From an uncultured Candidatus Saccharibacteria bacterium (GTDB taxonomy: Bacteria > Patescibacteriota > Saccharimonadia > Saccharimonadales > Saccharimonadaceae): 64,000 nucleotides of DNA. The first letter of the stretch is position 1. Each line of letters opens with the position of its first letter. Location: assembly GCA_938036825.1 (NCBI GenBank), contig CALHWD010000005.1, positions 62,001 to 126,000 on the forward strand. Direction: 5' to 3'. The translations under genes and the position numbers were made by a program. The notes below the pieces were generated by a model, which was not told the DNA's origin, ran no database searches, and saw only the letters and a program-made list of their open reading frames with translations. This document shows, one piece after another, positions 35,228-44,109 of this stretch.

Positions 35228-37603
35228 ATGAGCAAACACACACAACTAGTCATCGTCGAGAGCCCAGCCAAGGCCAAGACAATCGAGCGCTACCTGGGCG
35301 GGGAATATCAGGTGCTCTCGAGCGTAGGGCACATTCGCGCCATCCCCAAGAAGACCAAGGATGGACAGCCGCCGATCGACATCAAAAACGACTTCAAGAC
35401 CGTCTACGAGATCGATCCAGACAAGAAGAAGGTCATCACCGAGCTCAAGAAGGCCGTGAAGGCAGTTGGAGCAGACAATGTGTGGCTCGCAACCGATGAA
35501 GACCGCGAAGGGGAGGCGATTGCCTGGCACCTGTGCGAAGTGCTTGGCCTAGACCCGCAGCGCACCAAGCGCATTACCTTCCACGAGATTACCAAGCCCG
35601 CCATCGAGGCGGCCATCAAGCAACCTCGCACCGTAGATATGCAGCTCGTGGAGGCTCAGCAGGCACGGCAGATCCTCGACCGTATCGTGGGCTTCGAGCT
35701 GAGCCCTGTGGTGTGGCGCAAGGTGCCGGGTGGCAAATCGGCCGGCCGTGTACAAAGCCCAGCGGTCCGTCTGCTTGTGGAGCGCGAGCGCGAGATTCGC
35801 GACTTTGCCAGTAGTGCACAGTTCCGCGTAACGGCGCATTTTGTCGTAGATGGTGAGGAGCTCAAGGCCGAGCTCAAGCAGCGCTTCGATAGCGAGCAAG
35901 CTGCCCACGACTTTTTGGCGGGCCTGAGCGGCGCTCGCTTCACCGTCAGCAATATCACCAAGACGCCCAGCACGCGCAACCCCGCTGCGCCATTTACCAC
36001 CAGCACCCTCCAGCAAGAGGCCAATAGCAAGCTCGGCATGGGCAGTCGCGCTACCATGGCGAGTGCTCAGAAACTCTACCAAGAGGGGCTCATCACCTAT
36101 ATGCGTACCGATAGTGTCAATCTCAGCCGTCAGGCCATTGCCGCAAGCCGTACATACATTACTCAGCACTTTGGTGCCGACTATTCACACAATCGCACCT
36201 TCACCACGAAGTCAGCTGGTGCCCAAGAGGCTCACGAAGCCATCCGCCCGACCGACATTGCCCGCGAATCCGTCGCTGGCAGTAGCTACGACCAAAAACT
36301 CTACGACCTCATCCGCCGGCGCACCCTAGCCAGCCAAATGGCCGCTGCGAAGCTAGAGAACACCACCATTACCATCAGCATCGACAGCACACAGCTGAGG
36401 CTAGAGAAAACACTCATCTTTGAGGCAAAGGGTCAGACAGTGCTGTTTGATGGCTTTTTGCGCGTCTATGGCGGTAAGGATTCGACCATCCTGCCATCAG
36501 TCAGCCAGCACACCGCCCTCGAGCTTACACAGGCCGAGGCGCGGCAGGTCTTTGCCCACCCACCAGCGCGCTATACCGAGGGGACGCTCGTCAAGAAGCT
36601 TGAAGAGCTTGGCATTGGTCGGCCCAGCACGTACGCTACCATCATGAATACCATCCAAACCCGTGGCTATGCCGAGCGGGGCGAGAGTGAAGGTGAACCA
36701 CGCGATGTCATCGTCCTGGAGCGTACGGGCGAGGCACCAAGCGATAATACTCCTGTCGTCACTCGTCGCATCGTCCAAGAAAAAACTGGTGCTACCCGTG
36801 GCAAGTTACTGCCCACTCCAGCGGGCGAGCTAATCGCTGGCTTCTTGACGAACCATTTCGACCCCATTATTGACTATGGCTTTACCGCCCGCGTCGAGAC
36901 CGACTTCGACGACATCGCTGCCAGCAAGCTTGCGCGCAATGCCATGTTGCGCCAATTTTACGAGCCCTTCCACGAGCTCATCGAAAAATCCGGCGACATC
37001 GACCGCAGCACCGTCGGCGCGCACCGCGAGGTTGGCACCCACCCCAAGACTGGCAAACCAATCTTCGCCCGCTTTGGGCGCTTTGGACCGATGCTGCAGC
37101 TGGGCAGTAGCGAGGATAAGACAACTAAGCCGCAGTTTGCGCCACTCCCCAAGGGTGAGCGCATCGAGACCGTCACGCTCGAGCAAGCCCTCAAGGCCTT
37201 CGAACTACCGCGCACTGTTGGCACCACCGAGGATGGTCAGACCATCAAGGCAAACGTCGGGCGCTTTGGGCCGTACATTCAGGTAGGCAAGCTCTACGTC
37301 AGCCTCAAGGAGCACGACCCGCGCGACATTACCGAAGCCGAGGCTCGCGTGCTCTACGCTGCCAAACTCAAGGCTGAGGCAGAGAAGCACATCGCCGATT
37401 TTGGCACCATCAAGATCCTCAAGGGGCGCTGGGGGCCATATGTAACTGACGGCAAGACGAACGCGCGCGTGCCCAAAGATACTGATCCAACAACTCTGGA
37501 TGAGGCGCAAGCCCGCGAAATCTTGGCCGCCGCACCACCCAAACGCGGCCGGCGCAAGGCCACAACTCGCACCACCACCACGCGCAAGAAGCGCACCGCC
37601 TAG
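35228..37603 (+). CDS. topA: DNA topoisomerase I
   Basis: 791 residues, a type IA enzyme that relaxes negative supercoils. The N-terminal TOPRIM domain has VIVESPAKAKTIERYLG and WLATDEDREGEAIAWHL. The catalytic Tyr291 is in GLITYMRTDSVNLSR. GKSAGRVQSPAVRLLVERERE and ARYTEGTLVKKLEELGIGRPSTYA are the expected core motifs. The C-terminus carries three repeats of the FGRFGP type (FGRFGPMLQLG, VGRFGPYIQVG, GRWGPYVTDG) instead of classical zinc fingers, then a basic tail (PKRGRRKATTR). A terminator follows. Confidence 0.95.
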   Translation: MSKHTQLVIVESPAKAKTIERYLGGEYQVLSSVGHIRAIPKKTKDGQPPIDIKNDFKTVYEIDPDKKKVITELKKAVKAVGADNVWLATDEDREGEAIAWHLCEVLGLDPQRTKRITFHEITKPAIEAAIKQPRTVDMQLVEAQQARQILDRIVGFELSPVVWRKVPGGKSAGRVQSPAVRLLVEREREIRDFASSAQFRVTAHFVVDGEELKAELKQRFDSEQAAHDFLAGLSGARFTVSNITKTPSTRNPAAPFTTSTLQQEANSKLGMGSRATMASAQKLYQEGLITYMRTDSVNLSRQAIAASRTYITQHFGADYSHNRTFTTKSAGAQEAHEAIRPTDIARESVAGSSYDQKLYDLIRRRTLASQMAAAKLENTTITISIDSTQLRLEKTLIFEAKGQTVLFDGFLRVYGGKDSTILPSVSQHTALELTQAEARQVFAHPPARYTEGTLVKKLEELGIGRPSTYATIMNTIQTRGYAERGESEGEPRDVIVLERTGEAPSDNTPVVTRRIVQEKTGATRGKLLPTPAGELIAGFLTNHFDPIIDYGFTARVETDFDDIAASKLARNAMLRQFYEPFHELIEKSGDIDRSTVGAHREVGTHPKTGKPIFARFGRFGPMLQLGSSEDKTTKPQFAPLPKGERIETVTLEQALKAFELPRTVGTTEDGQTIKANVGRFGPYIQVGKLYVSLKEHDPRDITEAEARVLYAAKLKAEAEKHIADFGTIKILKGRWGPYVTDGKTNARVPKDTDPTTLDEAQAREILAAAPPKRGRRKATTRTTTTRKKRTA

Positions 37604-37622
37604 CCCGGCGACCTCTCATATA

Positions 37623-37655
37623 CCAGCGGCTCCTCTGTACCGGCCGCTGGTTTTT
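37623..37655 (+). terminator. Terminator after topA
   Basis: CCAGCGGC (37623-37630) and GCCGCTGG (37643-37650) followed by five T. Confidence 0.85.
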
Positions 37656-37790
37656 CTATGCCAGCCCGCATTGCTGCGAGCCCGTCAACTGCCCCGTCAT
37701 GCTTGCCACATCACTTGCAAATGAAAAGCCTCAAAAAATTGTTTACCATAAGCGTAAAGTGTGTGCTATAATAGTTCTATGATGAAACGA

Positions 37791-37819
37791 TTGACTTATA
37801 TCACCTATTATTCTATAAT
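37791..37819 (+). promoter_or_regulatory. Strong promoter of the sigma4/HARE gene
   Basis: TTGACT (37791-37796), 17-nt spacer, TATAAT (37814-37819). A second TATAAT at 37768-37773 may be a weaker upstream promoter. Confidence 0.7.
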
Positions 37820-37881
37820 CAAATGTAAGAAGTGCGAGTGGGCATTCGCAAACAACTGAGAAGGAAATGGAGAACCGAATC

Positions 37882-38967
37882 ATGAACCAAACAACCAAAC
37901 AACCAACCGAAATTTTTGCCGCGTCGATCGCTACCATCCTTGATGCAGTCGGCGAAGAACACGACCGCGAGCGCGAGATCATCGTGCGCCGCTTTGGCCT
38001 CAAAGAGCGCCGTGAGACGCTCGAGCAGATCGGCGAGCTGCTCGGTATTACGCGCGAGCGCGTCCGCCAGCTCGAGAAAGCCATCGTGGTGCGCCTCAAA
38101 CTTGCCGCCGAAGCAGGCGAGCTAGAGGGTCTACACGACGCCGAGCGTCTCATCATCCGCGACCTCTCCGAGAATGGTCGCGTTGGACGCGTCTCAGACA
38201 TCACACAGCGCCTGTTAGATGTCGAGACACCCACAGTGCAGCAGCGTGCCCACATTGCCTTCATCGGCGAAGTCTCAGCCCGCCTCACCCCCATCAACGA
38301 GACCGACAAATACCACCAAGGCCTGGCCATTGCCGAATACGGCGATGAGAAGGCAGTGCGAAGCCGTGTGGATGAGATCGTTGCCGCCATCAAACAGCAT
38401 GGTGCACCTATCAGCCTCGAAGCGCTGCATGACCAACTCACCTACGAGAACCCTAACCAAGTGCGCGGCCTCGCCAGCCTCTCTACCCAGTTGGCCCACC
38501 TCAAAGATATGTGGGGCCTGAGCAAGTGGCCAACCGTTAATCCCAAGAATATCCGCGACAAGATCTACGTCGTCCTATTAGACGAAGGCAAACCGCTGCA
38601 CTTTAGCGAGATTGCTCAGCGCATCAAGGAAAGCACTTTCAAGCGCCGCAACGTCACCAAGCAAGCCATCCACAACGAGCTCATCAAAGACAAGCGCTTC
38701 ATCCTCATCGGCCGTGGCATTTATGCGCTCGACATCTGGGGCTATAGCCAAGGCACCGTGGCTGATATCATCGCTGGCATCTTGCGTGACGAGGGTGGCC
38801 CATTGCACCGCGACGAGATCGTCAAGCGCGTCCTCAAGAGCCGCCAGGTCAAGGAGACCACCATCCTCCTCAACCTCCAAAGCAAACCGCTCTTCAAGCG
38901 CGTCGCCAAGGCCACCTACGCCCTCGAACCACCCAAGGAGCAAGCAGAGGCGGTCGCAGCAGCGTAA
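37882..38967 (+). CDS. Sigma-70 region 4 / HARE-HTH protein
   Basis: 361 residues from the ATG at 37882 (GGAG 9 nt upstream; the ATG at 37867 is too close to its own Shine-Dalgarno). Residues ~15-75 match sigma region 4: EREIIVRRFGLKERRETLEQIG followed by ELLGITRERVRQLEKAIV. Then two winged-helix HARE-HTH-like modules, e.g. LHFSEIAQRIKESTFKRRNVTKQAIHNELIKDKRFILIGRGIYAL and LHRDEIVKRVLKSRQ. It lacks sigma region 2, so it is not a stand-alone sigma factor. It may bind the -35 region or RNA polymerase to modulate transcription (inference; HARE-HTH occurs in RpoE delta subunits). Confidence 0.8.
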   Translation: MNQTTKQPTEIFAASIATILDAVGEEHDREREIIVRRFGLKERRETLEQIGELLGITRERVRQLEKAIVVRLKLAAEAGELEGLHDAERLIIRDLSENGRVGRVSDITQRLLDVETPTVQQRAHIAFIGEVSARLTPINETDKYHQGLAIAEYGDEKAVRSRVDEIVAAIKQHGAPISLEALHDQLTYENPNQVRGLASLSTQLAHLKDMWGLSKWPTVNPKNIRDKIYVVLLDEGKPLHFSEIAQRIKESTFKRRNVTKQAIHNELIKDKRFILIGRGIYALDIWGYSQGTVADIIAGILRDEGGPLHRDEIVKRVLKSRQVKETTILLNLQSKPLFKRVAKATYALEPPKEQAEAVAAA

Positions 38968-38992
38968 GAATTGCAAGCTGCTCTTAATAAGA

Positions 38993-39030
38993 TTGTATGT
39001 GAGTGATATAATGCTCACATACAATTTTTT
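38993..39030 (+). terminator. Terminator/attenuator hairpin before the EF-hand gene
   Basis: TTGTATGTGAG (38993-39003) and CTCACATACAA (39014-39024) form an 11-bp stem followed by six T. The loop contains TATAAT, and the Shine-Dalgarno of the next gene starts right after the T-run. Confidence 0.75.
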
Positions 39031-39044
39031 AGGAGGGGATTAAA

Positions 39045-39539
39045 ATGAGCAAAAAGAAGGAAAAGAAGGTATCATCACACCACCCTAAGCTAATTGGTAT
39101 GTCCATTATCATAGCAACACTTACTATACTTACTTTACCATTGCTAATTAGCCTATATACGAACAACGCTGCAGAGCTCAAACAAAAGCAAGCTAGCCAA
39201 GCACATTGTCTTAACGCTGCATATGCAAACTATGACACGGCATGGAAGGCAGCAGACAAAGACGGTGATGGCAAGATTTCGTACAAAGACGGAGCTTCCG
39301 ACATTATTACATCGTACTTTGATAGTGTGTTAACTTGCTATCGGACACACAAGACACCCGAAAGCAACGCATTGATTGCCGATTATACGAAGAGACGTCA
39401 AGAAGAAACTGATAAATATACTACTTGGCTCGCATCAGTGCAAAATCAAGAAACAATCCAGCCACAAAATGAGAATAATCGCAGCATGGTGTGTATAAGC
39501 AATTCGGCTGGATCATCAACCTATACATACTGCCAATAA
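39045..39539 (+). CDS. Membrane-anchored protein with EF-hand-like loop
   Basis: 164 residues. A Lys-rich N-terminus (SKKKEKKVSS) precedes one membrane span (LIGMSIIIATLTILTLPLLI). The outer part carries DKDGDGKISYKDGA, which fits the 12-residue EF-hand/dockerin calcium loop (Asp at 1, 3, 5; Ile at 8; acidic residue at 12). Cysteines in QAHCLNAAY, LTCYRTH, VCISNS and YTYCQ could form disulfides. AGGAGGGG precedes the ATG. AT-richer than neighbours. Calcium binding is inferred. Confidence 0.65.
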   Translation: MSKKKEKKVSSHHPKLIGMSIIIATLTILTLPLLISLYTNNAAELKQKQASQAHCLNAAYANYDTAWKAADKDGDGKISYKDGASDIITSYFDSVLTCYRTHKTPESNALIADYTKRRQEETDKYTTWLASVQNQETIQPQNENNRSMVCISNSAGSSTYTYCQ

Positions 39540-40210
39540 TCTGTATAACAGTAGGGAAGTAGCTTCCCCTCCCGCCCCGAACACTACATATACTCAGCTA
39601 TAACAGAGGTAATTTGCCGCGTGGACAACTATCGTGTACACATGATGGCTGCGGATATTCGCGTGTGATTTTGCACTCATAGGCTTATGTATCGACCGTT
39701 TGTATGCAAGATAATTCCATCGCAGCTACAATTTGCTCATATATACCTCTTGCATCTATTCCTTTTGCAGAGAGCATCTCAAGTACACAGCAAAAGCAAA
39801 CAAAAAGGGCAGGGCAAGGCAGGGGAGTCTGCCACCCTTTCGCCAAAAAATCCCCGGCAACCGCCCTACCCCTGTTTCTGCCTCATTTCACTAACACCTA
39901 CCACTGATAAGCTCATATTCGAGAGCTGTGTTCTCGTGACATACCTCACCTGAGCTGTAGCTCTCTGCTCACCGTCAGGCCATCTCTCTGCCTATATCTC
40001 TTAGGCCAGTCAGAGAGTCATACTTGTCCTGGCAGCAGCACACAGCATATAGGTTTCGGCTTAGATGAAAGCTATTAAGCTAGCAATCAATAACAACCTA
40101 AAGCCGCAAGAAATATACCCAGAAAGCTCACAATCTTACCGCGCTGATTAACTATACTACACAATATAGCAAGCAACCATGCACAGCAAAAGTAGCAGCT
40201 AGCAGCAAAG

Positions 40211-40240
40211 CATAAGCATAAGCATAAGCATAAGCATAAA
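40211..40240. repeat. Hexanucleotide tandem repeat
   Basis: Four perfect CATAAG units and a fifth ending CATAAA. Such arrays change length by slippage; here it is intergenic. Confidence 0.85.
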
Positions 40241-40641
40241 CATCAGCACCCATAGACGAGGGAATGATGAGTCGCCATGCATCGCAATCCACGCGTGCAC
40301 AATAATTCACATCCACGCAGCAGTGGGGTAGATGTAAAAGATGTATCATTAATCATCTTTAGGAGTGTAATATAACTTCGCACAATAATCCTTTTACGAT
40401 GCATATATAGATCTGACCCCAGATACGGCCCGAATTGAGCTGGGTTTGGCGATTTATGGGCTTTATGAGCATAAGACGCATATATCCGGTATTTAGATCT
40501 TCGATTATTGATCGATCTTGCTTCTTGTTCAGCAGGTTCACTTAAGATATCTGCGCCATCCAATGGGGAGAGTAAGGATAGAGCCGTGGACTTATACGTC
40601 CTGCAAAGGGAAAAGTACACGCTTGTTCTATTGGAGGGAAC

Positions 40642-40721
40642 ACACTGCGCATATGTTCATGCGTACGCAAAGCTACGTATGTTTATGTTTGTTCGCGTGT
40701 GAATGTATTTGCGCGCAGTGT
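40642..40721 (+). other. Potential three-way RNA junction
   Basis: ACACTGCGC (40642-40650) pairs with GCGCAGTGT (40713-40721). Inside, CATGCGTA (40658-40665) pairs with TACGTATG (40674-40681) with one wobble, and TTC/GAA forms a small hairpin (40692-40703). No promoter or terminator is obvious, so the strand is uncertain. Confidence 0.3.
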
Positions 40722-40974
40722 TTGTGACTGTATGCGCATTGGCTTGATATCGAACAAATAAGCTGACTGCAAAACCTGAGCACATACATGCTCCGGTCTC
40801 GTGCTTGCCTGGTATCATGCTGGTGTCGGTACAAGTCTCTCAGTCTATTAGCTATAGTTGCTTTGTTTGACATTTTGTTTGCTTGGTATTTTTGCTATGT
40901 TTTCTACCCTGCTTGGGTTGACCGAGATTAAAAAACTATACAATATCATGATTTGACTTTTTCGCAAAAAATAT

Positions 40975-41100
40975 CTCCCCTACTCTTTTTTGCATTTTTT
41001 GGTTTTTATAGTATAGATATAGTGTTTGCACTTTTCGTGCTTTGTTACATAAAATGTTGTAAATTTGTTCTTGTTTTACAGAGTAACTCCCCTACTCTTT
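40975..41100. repeat. 14-bp direct repeats flanking AT-rich DNA
   Basis: CTCCCCTACTCTTT occurs at 40975-40988 and 41087-41100, enclosing about 100 bases of very AT-rich sequence. Confidence 0.5.
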
Positions 41101-41382
41101 GCTGGATGTGCTGTAGTCAGCTATGAAACCGATGCGTTATAGCCTCAGTAATTTCTTAATTTCTCTTACGCCACTCCATTCTCAGAAAGGTTTATAGCTT
41201 AATACCTCTCGTGAATGTCAGGATGCCGAACTCTTACGTTAAAACTAATCATCCTCTGAGCGTTACTCATGACAATCGATTTTCGCCCCATCAATGATGA
41301 ATGGAGGATCTACGGAGAAAAAAGCGGATATCTCAATATCCACACTATTTACAAGGCTAGCACTTTTGCTATCAACAGTTCC

Positions 41383-42309
41383 TTACCGATACGCCGCTCG
41401 GCCACTGACGCGGACATCGAGATATTTGGGAGTGATGTGGTGCTGCGCTAGGTAGCGAATGGCTCGGGCGGCGTCCTCGCTCTGCAGGCCAGCCGAGCGA
41501 TCGACCGAGAACTTAACAGGATACTCTACCCCTGTAAACCAGACATAGATTTGACGCGTCGTGCCAGCAGGCAGCGTAATCTTTTGGACGGTAAGCTGGT
41601 GGCGGCGGACGGCGCCGACGACTTTGCCGATGAAGCCGAGAAATTGGTTGCTCGCGACGACTTGGTTATTACGCGTATCGATACCACTGTCGTCCACCAC
41701 TTCGATGCTTGGCCGCGGCCCATAGGCACGGCGGAAGGCGTGACCCTCGGTATCAACAAAGAGTTGCTGGCGATTAACCGTCCAGACCACTGCCGCTTGG
41801 CGCATAGCGAGAGTGATAGTGCTGCGCCCCAAGCCAGCTTGCTGCGTAGCTGGGAGCACTGCGGCCACCTCGGGGCAATCATGCGTCTGGAGATAGGCTG
41901 CCAGCCGACTAGTATTGAGCGCAAAGCGAAAGCGTTCTAGCGGATGGGTAGTGAGATAGTCGTTAATCTTGGCTTGGTAGAGCTGATGGTTGCTGGTGAG
42001 ATTACCTGCAATAACTGGTGTCGCAATGACGTTATCAAGCGCAAACCACACTGCAGCCAGCAGCCCCACTACCACTCCAAGCGACAATGCCACATGGCGG
42101 CGCATCCGGCGCAAATCATGTGCATGCATACGTGGCGACCGCAGCTGCGCCTTAGACTCGCCCGCACTTGGGACACGGCTCACCAAGCTACCGGTCAGCG
42201 TACGGTTACGCCGGTAGGTGTAGGCGGTGCGCTGGAGCTGCTCTTCCCTCTTGTTTTTGGCAGCTCGGCGGCGCGCTGGTGGTGGTGTTTGTTTTGTGCG
42301 AAAGCCCAT
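41383..42309 (-). CDS. FtsQ/DivIB-like division protein
   Basis: 308 residues from the ATG at 42309; TATAAT at about 42328-42323 overlaps an earlier ATG, so that one cannot be used from this promoter. A ~75-residue basic cytoplasmic N-terminus, one span (VALSLGVVVGLLAAVWFAL) and an outer part that begins like a POTRA domain (SNHQLYQAKINDYLTTHP, LERFRFALNTSRLAAYLQ) match FtsQ topology. It is the last member of the division/wall cluster on this strand. Sequence conservation in FtsQ is low, so the call rests on topology and context. The long basic N-terminus is atypical. Confidence 0.65.
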   Translation of the reverse strand: MGFRTKQTPPPARRRAAKNKREEQLQRTAYTYRRNRTLTGSLVSRVPSAGESKAQLRSPRMHAHDLRRMRRHVALSLGVVVGLLAAVWFALDNVIATPVIAGNLTSNHQLYQAKINDYLTTHPLERFRFALNTSRLAAYLQTHDCPEVAAVLPATQQAGLGRSTITLAMRQAAVVWTVNRQQLFVDTEGHAFRRAYGPRPSIEVVDDSGIDTRNNQVVASNQFLGFIGKVVGAVRRHQLTVQKITLPAGTTRQIYVWFTGVEYPVKFSVDRSAGLQSEDAARAIRYLAQHHITPKYLDVRVSGRAAYR

Positions 42310-42508
42310 GATGCTACAGGCCATTATACCGTAGATGACTAGTTGTTGGCAAAAGCATCTAGGTATTAAACGATGTCTTCTTGGTACTATCCCCTGCCCT
42401 TCAGCACTAGGTAACTACCCGATTAACACCTTCCCTGCAATATAATTTGACATTTCTTGCTCCCCACTCCATACTGGGAGCACTACAGTTAAGCGGAGAA
42501 ATCGACAT

Positions 42509-42787
42509 ATGAAGACAGTCCATGCAACAAAAGAAGGAGCAACAATAGAGCTCACAAGAGACGAGATTCGTCTGATCGCAGCACTCGGCACCGAAGTGTT
42601 TCATGGGGCCTTTCGACAAGAGTGTGAAGACCTCTGGAATACTGTCGCTATGCCAATCTCTTTCAAGCGGTCTGGCGAGATACTACACCAATTTTATGAC
42701 ACTCTCATTACAATCAGCGAGCTACCTCCCTCTAAAGAGCGGCAGGAAATCGATGCACACTATCGGCCATTTGAGTTTGGGAGTTAA
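42509..42787 (+). CDS. Small hypothetical protein inside the dcw region
   Basis: 92 residues, soluble, no family recognised (starting MKTVHATKEGATIELTRDEIRLI). Balanced composition and helix-like pattern support a real protein. GGAGA lies about 8 nt before the ATG. It is on the plus strand between two minus-strand division genes and is followed by a strong terminator (42844-42880). Confidence 0.55.
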   Translation: MKTVHATKEGATIELTRDEIRLIAALGTEVFHGAFRQECEDLWNTVAMPISFKRSGEILHQFYDTLITISELPPSKERQEIDAHYRPFEFGS

Positions 42788-42843
42788 TAGCTTTTACCAG
42801 TGAGAGCGAGGCTTGTCTTATCTTGGCGCAGTGTTTTTAATGA

Positions 42844-42880
42844 AAATAATGTAGCATGAATTAACATGCTACATTATTTA
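42844..42880. terminator. Bidirectional terminator
   Basis: AAATAATGTAGCATG and CATGCTACATTATTT form a perfect 15-bp stem with a 6-nt loop. It can serve the small plus-strand gene and the murG transcript from the other side. Confidence 0.75.
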
Positions 42881-42951
42881 CTAGTACTTTATGATGAGAC
42901 CTTAGATACACTCTTACTCTTCCCCTTTCTATAAGAAGAGTCGGGTCACTT

Positions 42952-44109
42952 TTATCCTTTTCTAGTACGCTGAGCCACCTTCACCACCATTTGCGCTACA
43001 TCGCGGGCGGCGTGGGGGCGTGCATAGGTATGGAGGCGCTGAGCGAGCTGCTGGCGCTGCGCAGGGTCGCGCACGAGGGTAAGAATGGCCTGGCTAAGGG
43101 CATCGCTCTGCTCTAAGGCGTCGTCTTGCAAAACCAGAGCAGCCTTGGCTTCAGCATAGATGGCGGCATTTTTGCGTTGGTCGCCCAGGTGATGAGCCGG
43201 TACCAAGATAGCCGCCTGCGCTAGGCCAGCGAGCTCTTGCGTGAAGGTGGCACTAGCGCGTGATACTACGACATCGGCTGCACCGAGCAATTGCGCCATA
43301 TGCTCGAAAACGAAGGGTACGCAGTGAAAATCGGGGTGCTGCGGCGCTTTGGTTTGGGCAGCATCGTAATTGCCTTTGCCCGCCACCAGATAAACCTGCA
43401 TGCCAGCAGCCAGCAGGTCATCAGCAGCGCGCAGCACCGCGTGATTGATAATAGCCGAGCCAAGACCACCACCGGTGGCAACAACTAATGGCTTATGTGG
43501 ATCAAGCGAGAAGGTCTGCCGTGCCTGCTGCCGCTGAGCCACAGTGAGCGGACGAAAATCAGCGCCAATCGGCACCCCCACATAGCGGCTACGCGATGCT
43601 GGATAGCGATAATGCTTGAGGGGCCAGCCCGTAGCAATCGCTGCTGCCCAGCGTGCCATCACACGGTTGGTCAGGCCAGGGCGAGCATCGGAGTCGTGGA
43701 TGACCACTGGTACATGCAGGCAGCGCGCCGCAATGCCAACCGGCAAGCACACAAACCCCCCCTTGGCAAAGATCACATCTGGCCGCCAGCGCAGCACTAG
43801 CCAGAGGCTCTGACATACACCAGCCAGGATCTTAAAGATATCACATACATTAGCTAGGACAATACTCGGCATAAGCAACTGGCGCACCACGCTGAGGTGC
43901 TGATAGCGCCGGAACTTGCCCGCAGCGATTGTCCGCACCCGCACTGGCACTGCAGCATGCTGCATGAGCCCGCGCGATTGGCTAGCAAAGGCCTTATCGC
44001 AGACGAAGGTCACCTGCACATCGGGCTGGAGGGCTGCGATTTCATTAATGACGGCGACGACCGGCGTAACGTGCCCGCCCGATCCACCGCCGACTGCCAG
44101 TAGCTTCAT
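42952..44109 (-). CDS. murG: UDP-N-acetylglucosamine--lipid-linked muramyl-pentapeptide transferase MurG
   Basis: 385 residues from the ATG at 44109, with GGAG 7 nt upstream. MurG adds GlcNAc to lipid I to make lipid II at the inner membrane face. The N-terminal GGGSGGHVTP loop, RPDVIFAKGGFVCLP, and the C-terminal ATGGGLGS, SRASATFTQELA and HHLGDQRKNA motifs are intact. The upstream ftsW frame runs 65 bases into this gene, so the two are translationally linked. Confidence 0.93.
   Translation of the reverse strand: MKLLAVGGGSGGHVTPVVAVINEIAALQPDVQVTFVCDKAFASQSRGLMQHAAVPVRVRTIAAGKFRRYQHLSVVRQLLMPSIVLANVCDIFKILAGVCQSLWLVLRWRPDVIFAKGGFVCLPVGIAARCLHVPVVIHDSDARPGLTNRVMARWAAAIATGWPLKHYRYPASRSRYVGVPIGADFRPLTVAQRQQARQTFSLDPHKPLVVATGGGLGSAIINHAVLRAADDLLAAGMQVYLVAGKGNYDAAQTKAPQHPDFHCVPFVFEHMAQLLGAADVVVSRASATFTQELAGLAQAAILVPAHHLGDQRKNAAIYAEAKAALVLQDDALEQSDALSQAILTLVRDPAQRQQLAQRLHTYARPHAARDVAQMVVKVAQRTRKG

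Larger units (their letters stand above)
39540..41382. other. 1.84-kb region without convincing genes
   Basis: Open frames on both strands lack ribosome-binding sites and protein-like composition. Notable content: nested inverted repeats near 39910-40020 (GAGAGCT/AGCTCTC, CTCTCTG/CAGAGAG), a hairpin TAGGTT/AACCTA near 40050-40095, a hexanucleotide repeat (40211-40240), a possible three-way junction (40642-40721) and a very AT-rich stretch (40920-41100). Genes converge on it from both sides. Confidence 0.5.

Noticed and set aside
40243..40620. 125-codon minus-strand ORF in the noncoding region
   Set aside because: GTG start with no Shine-Dalgarno, runs through the hexanucleotide repeat, and the composition is not protein-like.
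41041..41075. dif-like site near TTACATAA
   Set aside because: One half resembles the XerD arm but the other half does not match known dif sequences.
41269..41451. 60-codon plus-strand ORF overlapping the ftsQ-like 3' end
   Set aside because: Overlaps a better gene, has no Shine-Dalgarno and no recognisable features.
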